A DNA stretch of 64,000 nucleotides, taken from the NCBI GenBank assembly GCA_014529385.2, contig CM043953.1:83766342-83830341 (forward strand), written 5' to 3'. Positions 12,607 through 23,469 of the stretch are shown here, in pieces; the stretch's first letter is position 1, and each line of letters opens with the position of its first letter. The notes beneath the pieces are model-generated. The model saw nothing but the letters and a program-made list of their open reading frames with translations, was not told where the DNA came from and did no database searches. Position numbers and translations under genes: made by a program. The stretch is from Adiantum capillus-veneris (Eukaryota > Streptophyta > Polypodiopsida > Polypodiales > Pteridaceae).

Positions 12607-15600
12607 ATGGACTTTGAATCTGGGGAGAAAGTACATATGATACTTGACAATGAAATCGTTGGTATTGGTTGTGTGTGTAGAACAGATCCAGATTCCACTT
12701 GTGGTGGTACAAAGATAGGGCTGGGAAATGTCTCCATACTAGTGGAGGAATGCTTGAAGGATGTGGTCCTACCTTTTCCTACAATGGATACTTCATCTCT
12801 CCAAGGCTCATTATGGAGTGCTGTTCGATGGTCAAAGCTTCTTTTGCAATCTTTTGTATTAAATGGGAACTTAATTGATCCACACGAAAGCTACAATGGT
12901 GATGAAGAACATGATCATTCTGATCCTCTAGTTACAGATGCAATACCTATGACAAGCCCAGAATTTGAAGCAATGATTCGAGAGTCTTGGAGAAATCAGA
13001 GGGTCCTTTTAAAAGATGACACAATGATGCAAACCATGAATGAAGGGACCATCTTATATGTATTTCCACATGATTATGTCAACTTTCAGGAACTTGGTCC
13101 TGATTGTGTGGGTGTGGGTATTGAAAGAGAAAATGCAAGCATTCATGATGTGGTTGAAGTGGGTAGCATCACTTTGCTAAAGTGGCCCATCAAGCAGACA
13201 ACAATGTTGAATGGGAGCCCATTACAACGCTTTGTTCCTGTTGATGGCATGCATGCTACATATGAGGATGTATCCAACGATGGCAATGTTGGAAAAAAAC
13301 TTGATGGGAGTAATGTTGTCCAGTTGTCAAGGAAGAGACGATACACTTTCATGAACAGGACTCAAAAATCAAAAGCAGCACCAGCTTCGACTTTTTACCT
13401 TTCAAACAAATCAATTCAAAGGGTATCATGCATTGATTGTTGTGCACAAAAATGCTGCCAATTTGCAGATCGTGATATGGTGACAAGGTTACGACAACAA
13501 TTTTGGGGAGAGTCTCAAAAATCACGCACTAATTATGTTTATGATGTTCTTTCTATATGTTATCAGAAAGATGAGAAGTCACGATACCAATTCAGGCTAA
13601 ATGGCTCTATTGTTTGTTGTAGAGCATGGTATGAGCTACATGGAATACCAAAGACATCATTTTATCGATACAAGGAGAACTTTGAAAATGGTGTGCGCCA
13701 ATATGTACATGGGAACACATGTACATTGAGAAGGGGACTTCAACATACTAGTTTAGCAAGAGCACTACTAAACGAGTTTGTGGAAAATAACTCTGAGAAA
13801 ATGCCACATAGAAGTAGAACACTGCTAGATGGCTCAAGAGAGACTCAATTGGTGATTCCATCAACATACAAACAAGTGGATATTTTATGTGAAATCAACA
13901 CGACACTTGACCAAATGGGCTATGAGAAGAAGCTATCCCAATCTTCTTTTGGTAGAATTTGGAACAAAGAGTACCCACATGTCACTTTAACAAAGACGAG
14001 TGAGTTCTCTAAGTGCAATATTTGTAGCTCAATCAAGGCAAGGTTAGAAGCTAAACCTTCTCTTGAAGAGAGAGCTCTTCTCTTGAGGGAGAGAGAAGTT
14101 CACATGGCACAACAAAAGAGTTGCAGAAGCCTATATTATGCATGGCGCACGTATTCAGAAACTCAACCACAAAAATATGTATGCATAATCCATGATAAGA
14201 TGGATCAAAAGAAGACTGCCATTCCTAGATTACGCATTGTTCCCAAGGGTGTGGATTCAGGATATAATCTGCAGGTGGCATTGATTGGCATGATCACTCA
14301 TGGACATGGAGAAGGTCATTACGGACACTTTGTCTTGAATGGTTTGTGGCCAGCTGATCCAAATCTTACAATTGGCTCAATTGCTAATTGTTTACATAAC
14401 CTCGAGAGGATAGATAAGCATCCTCTTGGTGATCTAGTAACAAATGGACTTCCAAGGAGCAATATTTCACTACTACATGCTTTGAACTCAAGGGATGCTT
14501 TGGACTACCATAACTTGAGTGATGGAAAAGAGCCCATTGTGCAGTCGTCAGAAATTGCAGAAGAGGAATTGGGGTCAACATTTCGCAGATTGCCAGAGAA
14601 CTTGTTGCTACAATTGGATAATTGTGCAGGGGAAAACAAAAATCGATACTTATTTGCCTATTTGTCAATGCTTGTTGCAAGGGGTGTTTTCAAAACCATC
14701 CAGCTGGGATTTTTAATGGTTGGGCATACACATGAGGACATAGACGCCATGTTTAGTAGGTTTTCAGAGAAGTTGAGAGTTACACAAACCTATACTTTGC
14801 CACATTTGATGGATACATTACGAAACAGCTCATCTTCATCTCCAGCTCCATTTTTTCTCACAAAGATCCCTGATTTCAAGCAATATTGTGATGGCTATCT
14901 TTGTGATGGACAAGACATACTTGTTGGACATTCCAAACCGCTTCAGTTCAGGTTCTTTATGCAAGATGAGACACCAATGATGCAATATAAGGCACATGTA
15001 GGTGTATCAAGTTGGAGTGGAAGTATTCGCCTTTGGAAAACAGACACAGAAGGCAAGCCAATGTTACCACATGGAGATCCACCTCTAGTACAAATGGCGG
15101 AGTATGTCAAGGCCCACGAAGAAGTCATTTTGGGGCTAAAGAACTATATAAAATTTTGGAAAAATTTAGGGAATGGTTCAAGTATTCCGCGATATTATAG
15201 ACCCGTGATAGATTATTGGAGTAAGGTAATTGAAGAGATTGGAAAAGCAATCATATCAGAGGGAGTCTTGTATGAAATGTTTTGGCCAAAAACTCAAGAA
15301 TATTCTCATCTACAAAGCACTACAATGAATTTGCAACAAGGAGCAGAAAGATTCCTAGGCCTTGAAGAGTTGAATGATCATTTTTGTGGGCCTCAACGAG
15401 ATAGGCCAAGGGAAGAGTTTGACCCTATGTCTGATGTGCACCAAGGTGACTTTCTTATGCTTGTTCCGAGTGACACAGAAATCTATCCAGTGTGGCTTGC
15501 AATGGCTTTATCTGACATTGATAATGAGCCTACATCACCAAACTACAGAAAACTCTTGATTCAATATTGGGCACCTTGCGCGAGAAAAAGTGGGATGACA

Positions 15601-15834
15601 GATACTCAAGCTTACAGTAATTGTTGGAAGGGTTATTGGGCTGTCAACTATAAGGACCCACAAGTGTGGGAAACTATAGATGCAATTGTTTGGTCCTGGA
15701 GACCCAACAAAGAAGGACCATTTTCTAGAATAAAGATTCCAGAAAGACATGCTCTAAAAGCCAAAGAAGGCCTCACTCGTGCACATCAGCCACACTTGGA
15801 TCAAAGTTCAGATATGGTATCAAATGTGGAGTAG
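12607..15834 (+). CDS. DUF7869-family, DDE-transposase-like protein (intact)
   Basis: Intact 1075-aa frame starting at an ATG and ending TAG. Residues ~5-80 (VGIGCVCRTDPDSTCGG, then VLPFP and VRWSKLL) fit the STDP..TVGG..LP.P..WP pattern of the DUF8039-like domain in plant CACTA-associated proteins. A Cys cluster follows (CIDCCAQKCC, ~275-285), then CNIC (~469-472). The C-terminal half is the DUF7869 core: HDKMDQKK (Asp ~530/533), LQLDNCAGENKNR (Asp ~671) and GHTHEDIDAMFSRFSE (Asp ~711/713). The order D..D..D/E fits an RNase H-like DDE nuclease fold, but that catalytic role is inference; the family is uncharacterised as far as I know. It is the only long transposon-type frame in the window with no stop or frameshift. 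The core-motif array ends ~90 bp upstream. No terminal inverted repeats were found. Confidence 0.8.
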   Translation: MDFESGEKVHMILDNEIVGIGCVCRTDPDSTCGGTKIGLGNVSILVEECLKDVVLPFPTMDTSSLQGSLWSAVRWSKLLLQSFVLNGNLIDPHESYNGDEEHDHSDPLVTDAIPMTSPEFEAMIRESWRNQRVLLKDDTMMQTMNEGTILYVFPHDYVNFQELGPDCVGVGIERENASIHDVVEVGSITLLKWPIKQTTMLNGSPLQRFVPVDGMHATYEDVSNDGNVGKKLDGSNVVQLSRKRRYTFMNRTQKSKAAPASTFYLSNKSIQRVSCIDCCAQKCCQFADRDMVTRLRQQFWGESQKSRTNYVYDVLSICYQKDEKSRYQFRLNGSIVCCRAWYELHGIPKTSFYRYKENFENGVRQYVHGNTCTLRRGLQHTSLARALLNEFVENNSEKMPHRSRTLLDGSRETQLVIPSTYKQVDILCEINTTLDQMGYEKKLSQSSFGRIWNKEYPHVTLTKTSEFSKCNICSSIKARLEAKPSLEERALLLREREVHMAQQKSCRSLYYAWRTYSETQPQKYVCIIHDKMDQKKTAIPRLRIVPKGVDSGYNLQVALIGMITHGHGEGHYGHFVLNGLWPADPNLTIGSIANCLHNLERIDKHPLGDLVTNGLPRSNISLLHALNSRDALDYHNLSDGKEPIVQSSEIAEEELGSTFRRLPENLLLQLDNCAGENKNRYLFAYLSMLVARGVFKTIQLGFLMVGHTHEDIDAMFSRFSEKLRVTQTYTLPHLMDTLRNSSSSSPAPFFLTKIPDFKQYCDGYLCDGQDILVGHSKPLQFRFFMQDETPMMQYKAHVGVSSWSGSIRLWKTDTEGKPMLPHGDPPLVQMAEYVKAHEEVILGLKNYIKFWKNLGNGSSIPRYYRPVIDYWSKVIEEIGKAIISEGVLYEMFWPKTQEYSHLQSTTMNLQQGAERFLGLEELNDHFCGPQRDRPREEFDPMSDVHQGDFLMLVPSDTEIYPVWLAMALSDIDNEPTSPNYRKLLIQYWAPCARKSGMTDTQAYSNCWKGYWAVNYKDPQVWETIDAIVWSWRPNKEGPFSRIKIPERHALKAKEGLTRAHQPHLDQSSDMVSNVE

Positions 15835-16180
15835 AATTATGTGGAGCTTCTATTGTGACTATACTAGTCAATTTGTAAACAAAATCTTTTTTGTATCTTC
15901 CTTTGTTTTATGTAATTTATAGTTATTATTCAAATCCATGTGTTGTACATCCTCTTGACTTTTGGTGTTTATCAACACCACAATCCTATGAGATTTTCAC
16001 TTTATTTACTAGCCACACACCTCAATTTTTCCCACTTTAAGTGGAAAATTCCCAAATTACATGAATTCGGTCGATTTGGAGATTCCCATAATGTGAGATT
16101 TTTACCAAAATACCTAATATGGTCTTCATGATGGATTCTCCTGATAATGGGGGCCTTACAAATGTGCCCTTTTACCACAG
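15835..16180. other. 3' flank of the DUF7869 ORF
   Basis: AT-rich sequence, with AATTTGTAAACAAAATC and TTTTATGTAATTTATAG within 100 bp of the stop as possible 3'-end signals. No gene, terminal repeat or core motif is seen before the gypsy remnant starts. Confidence 0.4.
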
Positions 16181-16184
16181 AAAA

Positions 16185-17790
16185 TTATAAGGGTAAATCA
16201 GGCTCCATACTTAACATAGATAAGTATTTTCTCATGCTTTCATGACAAAAAAAAACGATCAAGCATTCAACTCCCATAACCTTTAATTTCACGTCCTGGG
16301 CCACCCCTAAACACCGAGCTTTGGCATGGTTGGCCATCCTCATTTGCACATTGGATCTGACAACAACTTTAATACCAATATCCCTCATAGAAGAGTCGAT
16401 GATCAAACAGACTTGGGCACCACCATCAATGTAGGCTTGAACATGCTTCTTTTTTTTAAGCAAAACGTCCACCACTGGAAGCACGTCAATCGGACTCCCC
16501 ACCCTCAAGGCTAGATTCTATACCGCATGCACACCTCCTCCTACTCAAGGAAGCCTCGTACTGACGTTGGTTGACCATTGCCTCCTTAATTTAGGGTTCA
16601 ATGCAAGCAGCTACCCAAAGGTGATGTTAGCCTTTTGATTTTAAATATCTCTTACCAGATCATATTCCGGATTACCGCATCCCAGCTGAAAATCCTTCTG
16701 AGTAATTCTTCATCTTCATCTTTTTGTGCTTGGCTCTGGATGCTCTCTACCTTAGTTCACCTTCTCTTTACCCTTCTTTGCTCTAGTTTCACGTTCTCTC
16801 TCGGTCTCTCTTTTGCCTTGTGCTCTTTTGTTGGCCATAATATCAACCTCATGCCTATCAACACCAATAATATTAACCCTTTGCACTTCATCATTACCTG
16901 ATGGAGCCACCTGTGCTTGGTTTTCAAGTGCTTGCTGCTCCCTTTGACCATTAAACTGCACCTGACCCCTGCCTCGACCAAACAAAGGATACATGTCGCC
17001 CCTTTCCCACAGTGGATGAGTGTAATATTGAGCATAGTGACCCTCCTCTCCGTAATTGTAACATCTGCCAGGAAATTGACTAGCCCTACCTCTTCTTGTC
17101 CTTGCCTGACCTCTATCCATAACACTTAAACGCAACTCTTGCATTTTCTTTAGACTAATATTGGACTGTACGTACCCATTGTTGAGGAACAATTGCTATC
17201 CCTCTATTAGGCTGATTCTCCATTTGAACTTCTTCGGTCGGATTGGGAACCATCACTTCGTACCCCAAGGCACCTTTCTCAATCTTTTTAAAAATTTTTT
17301 TGGCTCTTAGACCGTGCAATAGCAACAGACCTGTTGTAATTCTCGGGGCCCTCAAAATCCACCTTTTCACGAACTTTGGGATGCAAACAAGCCATAAAAT
17401 TTTCCAATTTAAAATACTCACCACCATTGGCCACTACATGGTCACTACAAAGTCCCTCCAGCATTCTTCGAAACGGGCAAGGAAAACACCAAATTCCTCA
17501 TTCATGTCATACTTCAAATTCTTCAACCTTGCATCCAGATCGACAGGAGATACCTCTTTACAAAAAATTTGCAAAAAACAGGCCCCAACATAAGTCTTGG
17601 CTCTCCTTCCAGTCCATAGAACCATGTCTTTGCTCTTCCCCGCATCAGCAGCGAAATCATTTGCATTTTGCTCTCTTCATTCGGCATATGCAATGAGCAT
17701 ATACAACTCAAAATCGGCTATCCACTCTTCCGGCTCTTCTTCTCTGGTGAAAATTGGTCCAACACTGTGCACTGCCATGTCTCCTTGATG
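16185..17790 (-). pseudogene. Gypsy-type gag/protease remnant (copy 1)
   Basis: Read on the minus strand in several frames. 17711-17434 gives a Retrotrans_gag capsid segment (RGRAKTWFYGLEGEPRL, then FEECWRDFV). 17192-16752 gives a zinc-knuckle region that has lost two ligands: CYNYGEEGHYAQYY, compared with the intact CCHC of the related copy near 52.1 kb. 16508-16185 gives the retropepsin-like region: VGSPIDVLPVVDVLL then QAYIDGGAQVCLI. At least three frameshifts separate these pieces. No reverse transcriptase or integrase follows, and the 3' end is missing. It is a close relative of the element at 49.6-53.9 kb. Confidence 0.8.
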
Positions 17791-17849
17791 GAAACAACCT
17801 TCTTTGATCAACACCGATGAGCAATCAGTTGCTCCTTAGTAGGGGCACT

Positions 17850-18009
17850 TGAAGATGGAGAGGGGGAATAGGGAAGACACCTGACACACAACACAAAGCC
17901 TCCCTACAGCTCACACTATTCACAACACCCCTGACCTCTCAAACAAAACCTTCAAATTGGCTAATTTGCACTAAGAGATTCACCTTAGCACACATAAAAA
18001 CTATCTCAT
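17850..18009 (-). repeat. Partial LTR-like sequence of gypsy copy 1
   Basis: GGGGGAATAGGGAAGACACCTGACACACAACACAAAG, split here by length, and the following CAACACCCCTGACCTCTCA..ACCTTCAAA match the start of the long direct repeats at 49567 and 52857, in the same order. This places it as the 5' LTR edge of the minus-strand gypsy remnant. It stops where the CACTA terminus begins at 18010, so the CACTA element probably inserted into this LTR. Confidence 0.55.
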
Positions 18010-18028
18010 CACTACAAGAGGCTCTTCA

Positions 18029-18182
18029 TATTAGCGACGCTCACACAGCGACGCTCAAAAAAAAAAATTCCCGGCGTCGCTATGAGCGTCGCTATAAGCG
18101 TCGCTATGAGTGTCGCAAATTTACAAAGAAATTTGCGACGCTCATAGCGACGCTTATAGCGACGCTCATAGCGATGCCAGCT
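18029..18182. repeat. Left subterminal repeats with 50-bp palindrome
   Basis: About ten copies of GCGACGC or its complement occur. 18073-18122 and 18129-18178 are inverted repeats matching at 48 of 50 positions, with loop ACAAAG. The repeated unit is (A/T)AGCGTCGCTATGAGCG in one arm and its complement in the other. Subterminal repeats of CACTA elements are the known binding sites of TNPA-type proteins; the nearly perfect foldback layout is what stands out here. Confidence 0.85.
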
Positions 18183-18437
18183 GGGGTAAAAAAAATAACC
18201 GAGCGCGCCCAAAAACTCAGATCTCAGATCTGAGTTTTTCAGCGCCCTCAAGCAAAGAGCAGGTAACGCTCTCCCTCACTCACTCTCTCTCTCTCTCTCT
18301 TTTTCTTTTACACACACACACACCAGGTAACGCCAGGTATGCTCCTTCCCTCTCCTCATTCTCATGTTCCCTTCCCCTCTTTCTCTCTCCCTCTCTCTCT
18401 CTCTCACACACACACATACACACACACACATAGTGTT

Positions 18438-18483
<46 letters not shown>

Positions 18484-18720
18484 TGCAAAAACGCACACAC
18501 ATACATAAACAAAGAATGCACACACACATTGAGAGAGAAAAAGAGAGAGAGAGAGCATACATAAACAAAAAACGCACGCATTGAGAGAGGAAAAGAGAGA
18601 GAGAACATGCATAAACAAAAAACGCACACATTGAGAGAGGAAAAGAGAAAGAAAACATGCATACGATCCAAAAAAACGCACACACATTGAGAGAGAAAGA
18701 AAGAGAAACTAAGGGAGCGT
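18183..18720. repeat. Microsatellites and ~50-bp tandem units inside the CACTA element
   Basis: (CT)n near 18284-18302 and 18380-18404, (CA)n near 18405-18430 and (GA)n at 18441-18482 are followed by about four ~50-56 bp units with ATAAACAAAAAACGCACACATTGAGAGAG-type text, starting near 18505, 18561, 18611 and 18661. All frames here are low-complexity and are not genes. Confidence 0.8.
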
Positions 18721-19055
18721 CGTAGGAAACTAATTAAAATTAAAAGACCTAAAGATCTAGCCGACGAGGAGTTGAACTGAAGACCTATTATTCAAGAGAG
18801 AAATGGCATAATCAATCTATCATACTTGGCATGGGTGATAGAAAGGTTATACCATTTATCTCTTTTTATTGGCACACACATCCACACACGCGCACACACA
18901 CAGGAAGAAGAGAGTTATAACGTCGTAGGAAACTATCTTAAAAGACGTTAAAGATTAGGTTATATGTAGACTTACATTAAATTAGATTTAGGTTTATTTT
19001 TAACTAGATTTACGTTTATTTAAGCTAGATTTAGATTTACGTTATATTAGATTAG
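18721..19055. other. CACTA 5' internal non-coding region
   Basis: Contains two copies of CGTCGTAGGAAACTA (~18719 and ~18920) and several TTAGATTTA(C/G)GTTTATTT units. No gene seen. Confidence 0.5.
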
Positions 19056-19252
19056 ATGCGGGTCTCCATAGACTGCGATGCCTGCATGAAGTGGGTGAAG
19101 ACAGCCCTCAATGGAATATAGGGTATTGCTGCCTTCACTCATGGTGGGCTCCGTCGATCCAAAAGTACTGGTGAAATGTCTTCAGAAGATAGGGAAGAAG
19201 GTGGATCTTCAGGGCGGCAAGAGTCACTACATCCCCGACACAATGACCATCT
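19056..19252 (+). pseudogene. Captured HMA (heavy-metal-associated) domain fragment
   Basis: From the ATG at 19056 the frame reads VSIDCDACMKWVKTALNGI and then a TAG; CDAC is the CxxC metal-binding motif and the following helix fits the HMA fold. In the next frame, from about 19145, it reads VVGSVDPKVLVKCLQKIGKK then VDL, which is the standard second half of plant HMA domains (V.VDP..vL..L.k.GKk.el). About a dozen residues between the halves are missing, with one frameshift. HMA proteins (HIPP/ATX1-like) bind heavy metals in plant cells. The fragment lies in the transposase orientation inside the CACTA element, so I read it as a host gene piece picked up by the transposon. It is too short and broken to be functional as a protein. 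Confidence 0.65.
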
Positions 19253-19638
19253 AGACAACCTCTAGTCATTAGACTTACGTTAAATTAGATTTAGCTTTAT
19301 TTTTAGTTAGATTTACGTTTATTTAGATTTACGCTTATTTACGTTAGATCGAGTCCACGCAAGAATTACTTACGGTTTAGGGTTTAGAGTTAGACGAACA
19401 GTGAAAAGATCTACTGTGAAAAGATGTTAAGATGAAGTGAAGTGCTACAGCTAGAGAAGAGGCAAAGGGATTTTGTCCACTACATGCAGTATCATGTAGA
19501 CGTGGGTGTCTAGATTTCTTGTACCCACAAATATAGGTATTGACCAATAAAGACGAGATTATAACCCGGTGGTTCTGATCTCCGTGCACCTCTAGACCGA
19601 GGTGTGCGGGGATTGGACATGACTAGAGAATGTGAGGT

Positions 19639-19678
<40 letters not shown>

Positions 19679-19740
19679 GACGAAGAATGCCAATAGAATA
19701 TTAAATTTGTTGTCCAGGTTATAAGTTTTTTATCCTCATT
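19253..19740. other. Leader region of the CACTA transposase gene
   Basis: Non-coding. It has TTAGATTTACGTTTATTTAG-like repeats, and a (GA)n run at about 19639-19675, 65 bp before the transposase ATG. A promoter probably lies here, but no box is distinct enough to call. Confidence 0.4.
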
Positions 19741-22700
19741 ATGAGTAGCGACGAGGATGTGGGACCGTCCAACCGAAACACCTATCTCTCAACGAGGGTC
19801 TTATGTCATTGTAATCAATGCAAGCATGCTGTGCGACGGACAAGACGTGTTTCTTTGCAGCACGTTCGCGAATTTGGCGAGTTCGATCCATCTATTATAG
19901 ATCGAGTTGTTGCCAATTATAACTCGTCGGACTCTGACGCTGGCCAACAAGCAGCAATCTTGCAACCCAATAGACGTATTCGCAGGCGCTTTGGTCAAGC
20001 AGCATATGTGAGGCCACAAGATGTAGCCTCTGACAGCTCGGGGGATGATCATGCAGAGCACATTCCCAACGAGGCAATGTTTGAGCCCGAGATTGATGAA
20101 ATGGTCGAGACGATCATGGATTCAGAAAGGCTTATCTATGATGATATGAAAAGTGAAGCCGATACATCATTGTATAATGGAGCACGTATGTCTAGATTGA
20201 AAGCACTCCTGGTTCTTCTCAACATGCAGGCAAAGTTTGGATGGAGTGACACTAGCGTCACAGCGCTTTTCAGGTGATCTATTACAATTAGTTTACTTTA
20301 ATAGAACTCTAAATGTATAATGATCTGATAGATTTTTACACGACTGTATCATATTTTTATGTTGTGTAGATTGCTGAAAGAGCACATTCTACCAGCTGAC
20401 AATGTGATGCCAGATTCCCGAGATGAAGCAAGAAAGATTTTGCGAAACTTGGGGATGGATTACAATTCTATCCACGCTTGTCCTAATGACTGCATTCTTT
20501 TCAGAGGGGAATACACAGACATGGAGAAGTGTCCGAAATGTGATTCCGAAAGATATCGAGTAGATCTCCACGGGACAAAAATTCCACAAAAGGTTTTGCG
20601 ACATTTTCCTTTGCTTCCTCGCATCAAGCATTTCTTCGAATGTAAGTCCATGGCCGCCCTAGCATCATGGCATGAGGAGAATAAATCTTCGGATGGTGTG
20701 CTACGAATTCCTGCAGATTGCGCAGCCTGGAAACATATAGATAGAACATGGTCGGCTTTTTCCAGGGAAGCTCGAAATTTGCGCTTAGGCCTGGCTATGG
20801 ATGGCGTAAATCCATTTGGTCAAAGATCAACATCTTACAGTGTATGGCCCGTTGTCATCGTCAACTACAACATTCCCCCGTGGTTGACTACGAAGAAGGG
20901 GAACCTATGGCTAAGCTTGATTGTGCCAGGGCGATATAAAGTGGGGAATATGGATGTGTATCTTCGTCCACTATTGGAAGAGCTACAACAATTGTGGATT
21001 GGCATAGAGGTGGTGGATATGAGCCGACACACAGGATGACGGAATGCTTTGATCAGAGGTATTCTAATGTGGACCATGCATGACTATCCCGGGCTAACAG
21101 AATGCTCAGGTGATCTATTGACACTCCTCTCTCAGACACTGTAAATCTTGTTTTTCCCCATAGTTGATCTATTATCATGTGTATACATGCAGGGCTTCAA
21201 ACAAGCGGATACAGAGCATGTGTCACATGTGGACCTAGATTGAATGCACGTAGGGCACCCTCACTGAAGAAGCAAATCTACGAAGGTCATCAAGCGTATC
21301 TTCCGGAGAATCATGTGTTACGCGACGGCTTTTTGGGAAGAGAGCCACCAAGGATGTCTGCACAAGCATGGTTAGAGCAGAAGGAGATGTGCGATGACGG
21401 ATTGCCTCCAGGGATGAAGAGACTATCTCTATGGTACGAGTTACCATACTGGCCCCGACTCGTGATCAATCACTTGCTCGATCCAATGCACATATTCAAG
21501 AATGTGGGTAATCTACTATGGGACCATTTGACCGGCAAGAAAGATACTTTGGGAGCCAGAGTTGACCTTAGAAATGTGGATCGTATGGAGCAATATTGGC
21601 CGCAAACAGCGTCTGATGGATCGATAAAACTTCCTAAAGCACCATGGATTTTCACAGGAGCCCAAGAACGCAAAGTAAAAGAGGCCATTCGATCTTTGCG
21701 GACCCCCACTGGCGTAATGCACTCGCTCCGAACGTGTTTTACTAAAGAAGGAAAGCTTACCGGTTTGAAGTCACACGATTGGCATAAAATGTGTCAGGTA
21801 CGTTCATAGTGGACTTTAATATCATTGCATAAAATGTGGACTTTAATATCATTGCTGCACATACTTTACAGTTTATTTTACCGGTTGCCATTGAGGGATG
21901 TTTGTCTCTCGACATCCGTAACACAATCTACAAACTTGCAAAGCTGGTGCAATGGATCTCACAAAAGGAGATCGACGTAGACTCCATACCATTCGCCAAA
22001 CTAAATGCTGCGGAGCTTGTGTGCATGTTTGAGAAACATTTTCCTACTACAATACTAACCATTCAGGTGCATCTTCTTATTCACATAGTTGATGAGGTGG
22101 AAATAGCTGGCACAGTTCATTCCAGATGGATGTTCTTCTTAGAGCGTTTCATGAAAACGCTTAAGGGATATGTGCGTCAAAAGGCACGTCTGGAGGGTAG
22201 CATGGCAGAAGGTTGGTTGGTATCAGAGTCCCTAGTGTACATTGGAGAGTGGCTAGACGGATTTGATAAATCCCGGGACACGCTATGGCGAACCATAGAT
22301 GATGAGCGCATATCTGGGATTGTCATGTGCAATCTCGGTGTTGAGAAGAAGATGACGGAAGATCTAGAGGCTAAAATCAACCGATTTTGCATGCTTCACA
22401 ATCCAGTGATGCAAAAGTGGATTTCACAATATGAGGATGCAAAGCAAGAGCGACAAAGGGCACGAATCGAGTGGAGACGGGGAAGACGACCACCGATGCA
22501 CTATCCAGCGGTTCTGGAGAGCCTACCAACCTTCATGAGCTTAAGATGGTTGCACAACCAATTGAAAAGCGCACAACAATGCGGTGACGAAGTGACTGAA
22601 GAAGAGTGGGAGTACTCTCGGGGTTGCGCGACCAAGGTAAGTTTGCAATGTACGACTAGCAAGTGACTTTATTTATAAACGTTTGAACGGCCACTCATAA

Positions 22701-23469
22701 TCTTTGTTCGTTGTAGTATAAGTCATACACAGCAGCATGGTGTAAAGGTCGACATTTTAGGGTGGAACGAATCGACAAAAAGCGTTTTACTCAAGATTGT
22801 GGAATCATGGCAAAATTTGAACAGTCTAGTCGACGACGTTCCTCTGATGCAGATCCCGTGGTGGCGGAACTCACTTACTTCGGCACGCTGCAAGAGATTT
22901 TGAGGATCGATTACAGAGGATTTTTTGTCGACTTGTTCGACGTGCAATGGTTCAAGATAATCATGGAGGGTCGAAACGCTACTGTGCGTAGAGGAGAGTC
23001 TGGTTTTCTTGAGGTGGATTCTACTAAGAAATGGACTGACCTAAGAGACACTTTCGTACTACCCGAGCATTGTGAACAAGTAAGTATATAAATAGTTAAC
23101 ATCCCCCTTTTACAAGTTATGTGCTTGAAAGCTCTCATGTAAGTTATGTGGCTCTGGCAGTTAGTATTTCATCCTACAAAGTCTACATCAAATTGGTGGT
23201 ACGTCATAGAGGTAGCCCCTCGTAGTGCAAGGACGTATGAAGGCTACCATGTGCAAATCACAACGACATCAATGGAGGAGATCAGAGAAGATGCTCAATC
23301 AGAAGCCGCTGCGGTGGTGCCAGACGAGCATCAAGATGCTACTACTCTATATGGGGTGCATGCAGAGGAGCTACAAAATGAAACAGAGGATATGTGTTTA
23401 AACGGAGATCTCTATATAGATATAGGAAGTTATGCTGAGTTATGCGAGGATGAGAGAGAGATCTCTTAA
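19741..23469 (+). pseudogene. CACTA transposase (TNP2-type), six exons, one premature stop
   Basis: Proposed exons: 19741-20273, 20370-21109, 21193-21797, 21872-22636, 22717-23079 and 23161-23469. All five introns are 74-96 bp with GT-AG ends and preserve the frame. The spliced length is 3315 nt (1105 codons), an exact multiple of three. Order of parts: transposase-associated N-terminal region; GLxYxxIHACPNDC and CPKC zinc motif (~20460-20540); AMDGVNPFG (first Asp, 20800); LLDPMHIFKNV (second Asp, ~21480); DUF4218-like HLLIHIVDEVEIAGTVHSRW to MAEGWLVSE (~22060-22230); DUF4216-like region (~22880-23220). The only lesion is TGA at 21037-21039, between MSRHTG and RNALIRGILMWT, most simply CGA to TGA. 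It encodes the enzyme that cuts and joins CACTA ends, acting in the nucleus. The third intron contains a short duplication of TGGACTTTAATATCATTGC. Confidence 0.85.

Noticed and set aside
16460-16480. GTCCACCACTGG resembling the satellite core (also at ~51485)
   Set aside because: It lies in the coding text LPVVDVLL of the gypsy protease region and matches only partly; coincidence.
18276-18687. Overlapping frames of 80-135 aa in both strands
   Set aside because: Pure microsatellite translations (CT, GA, CA runs). The same applies to frames at 53601-54083, 54539-54966 and 56280-56566.
21037-21039. TGA read as selenocysteine or programmed readthrough
   Set aside because: No SECIS-type structure is apparent, the family has Arg or similar here, and two more stops occur in the neighbouring gene. 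Simple decay explains it.
20389-22947. Minus-strand frames opposite the CACTA transposase
   Set aside because: Antisense shadows of the exons, without independent motifs.
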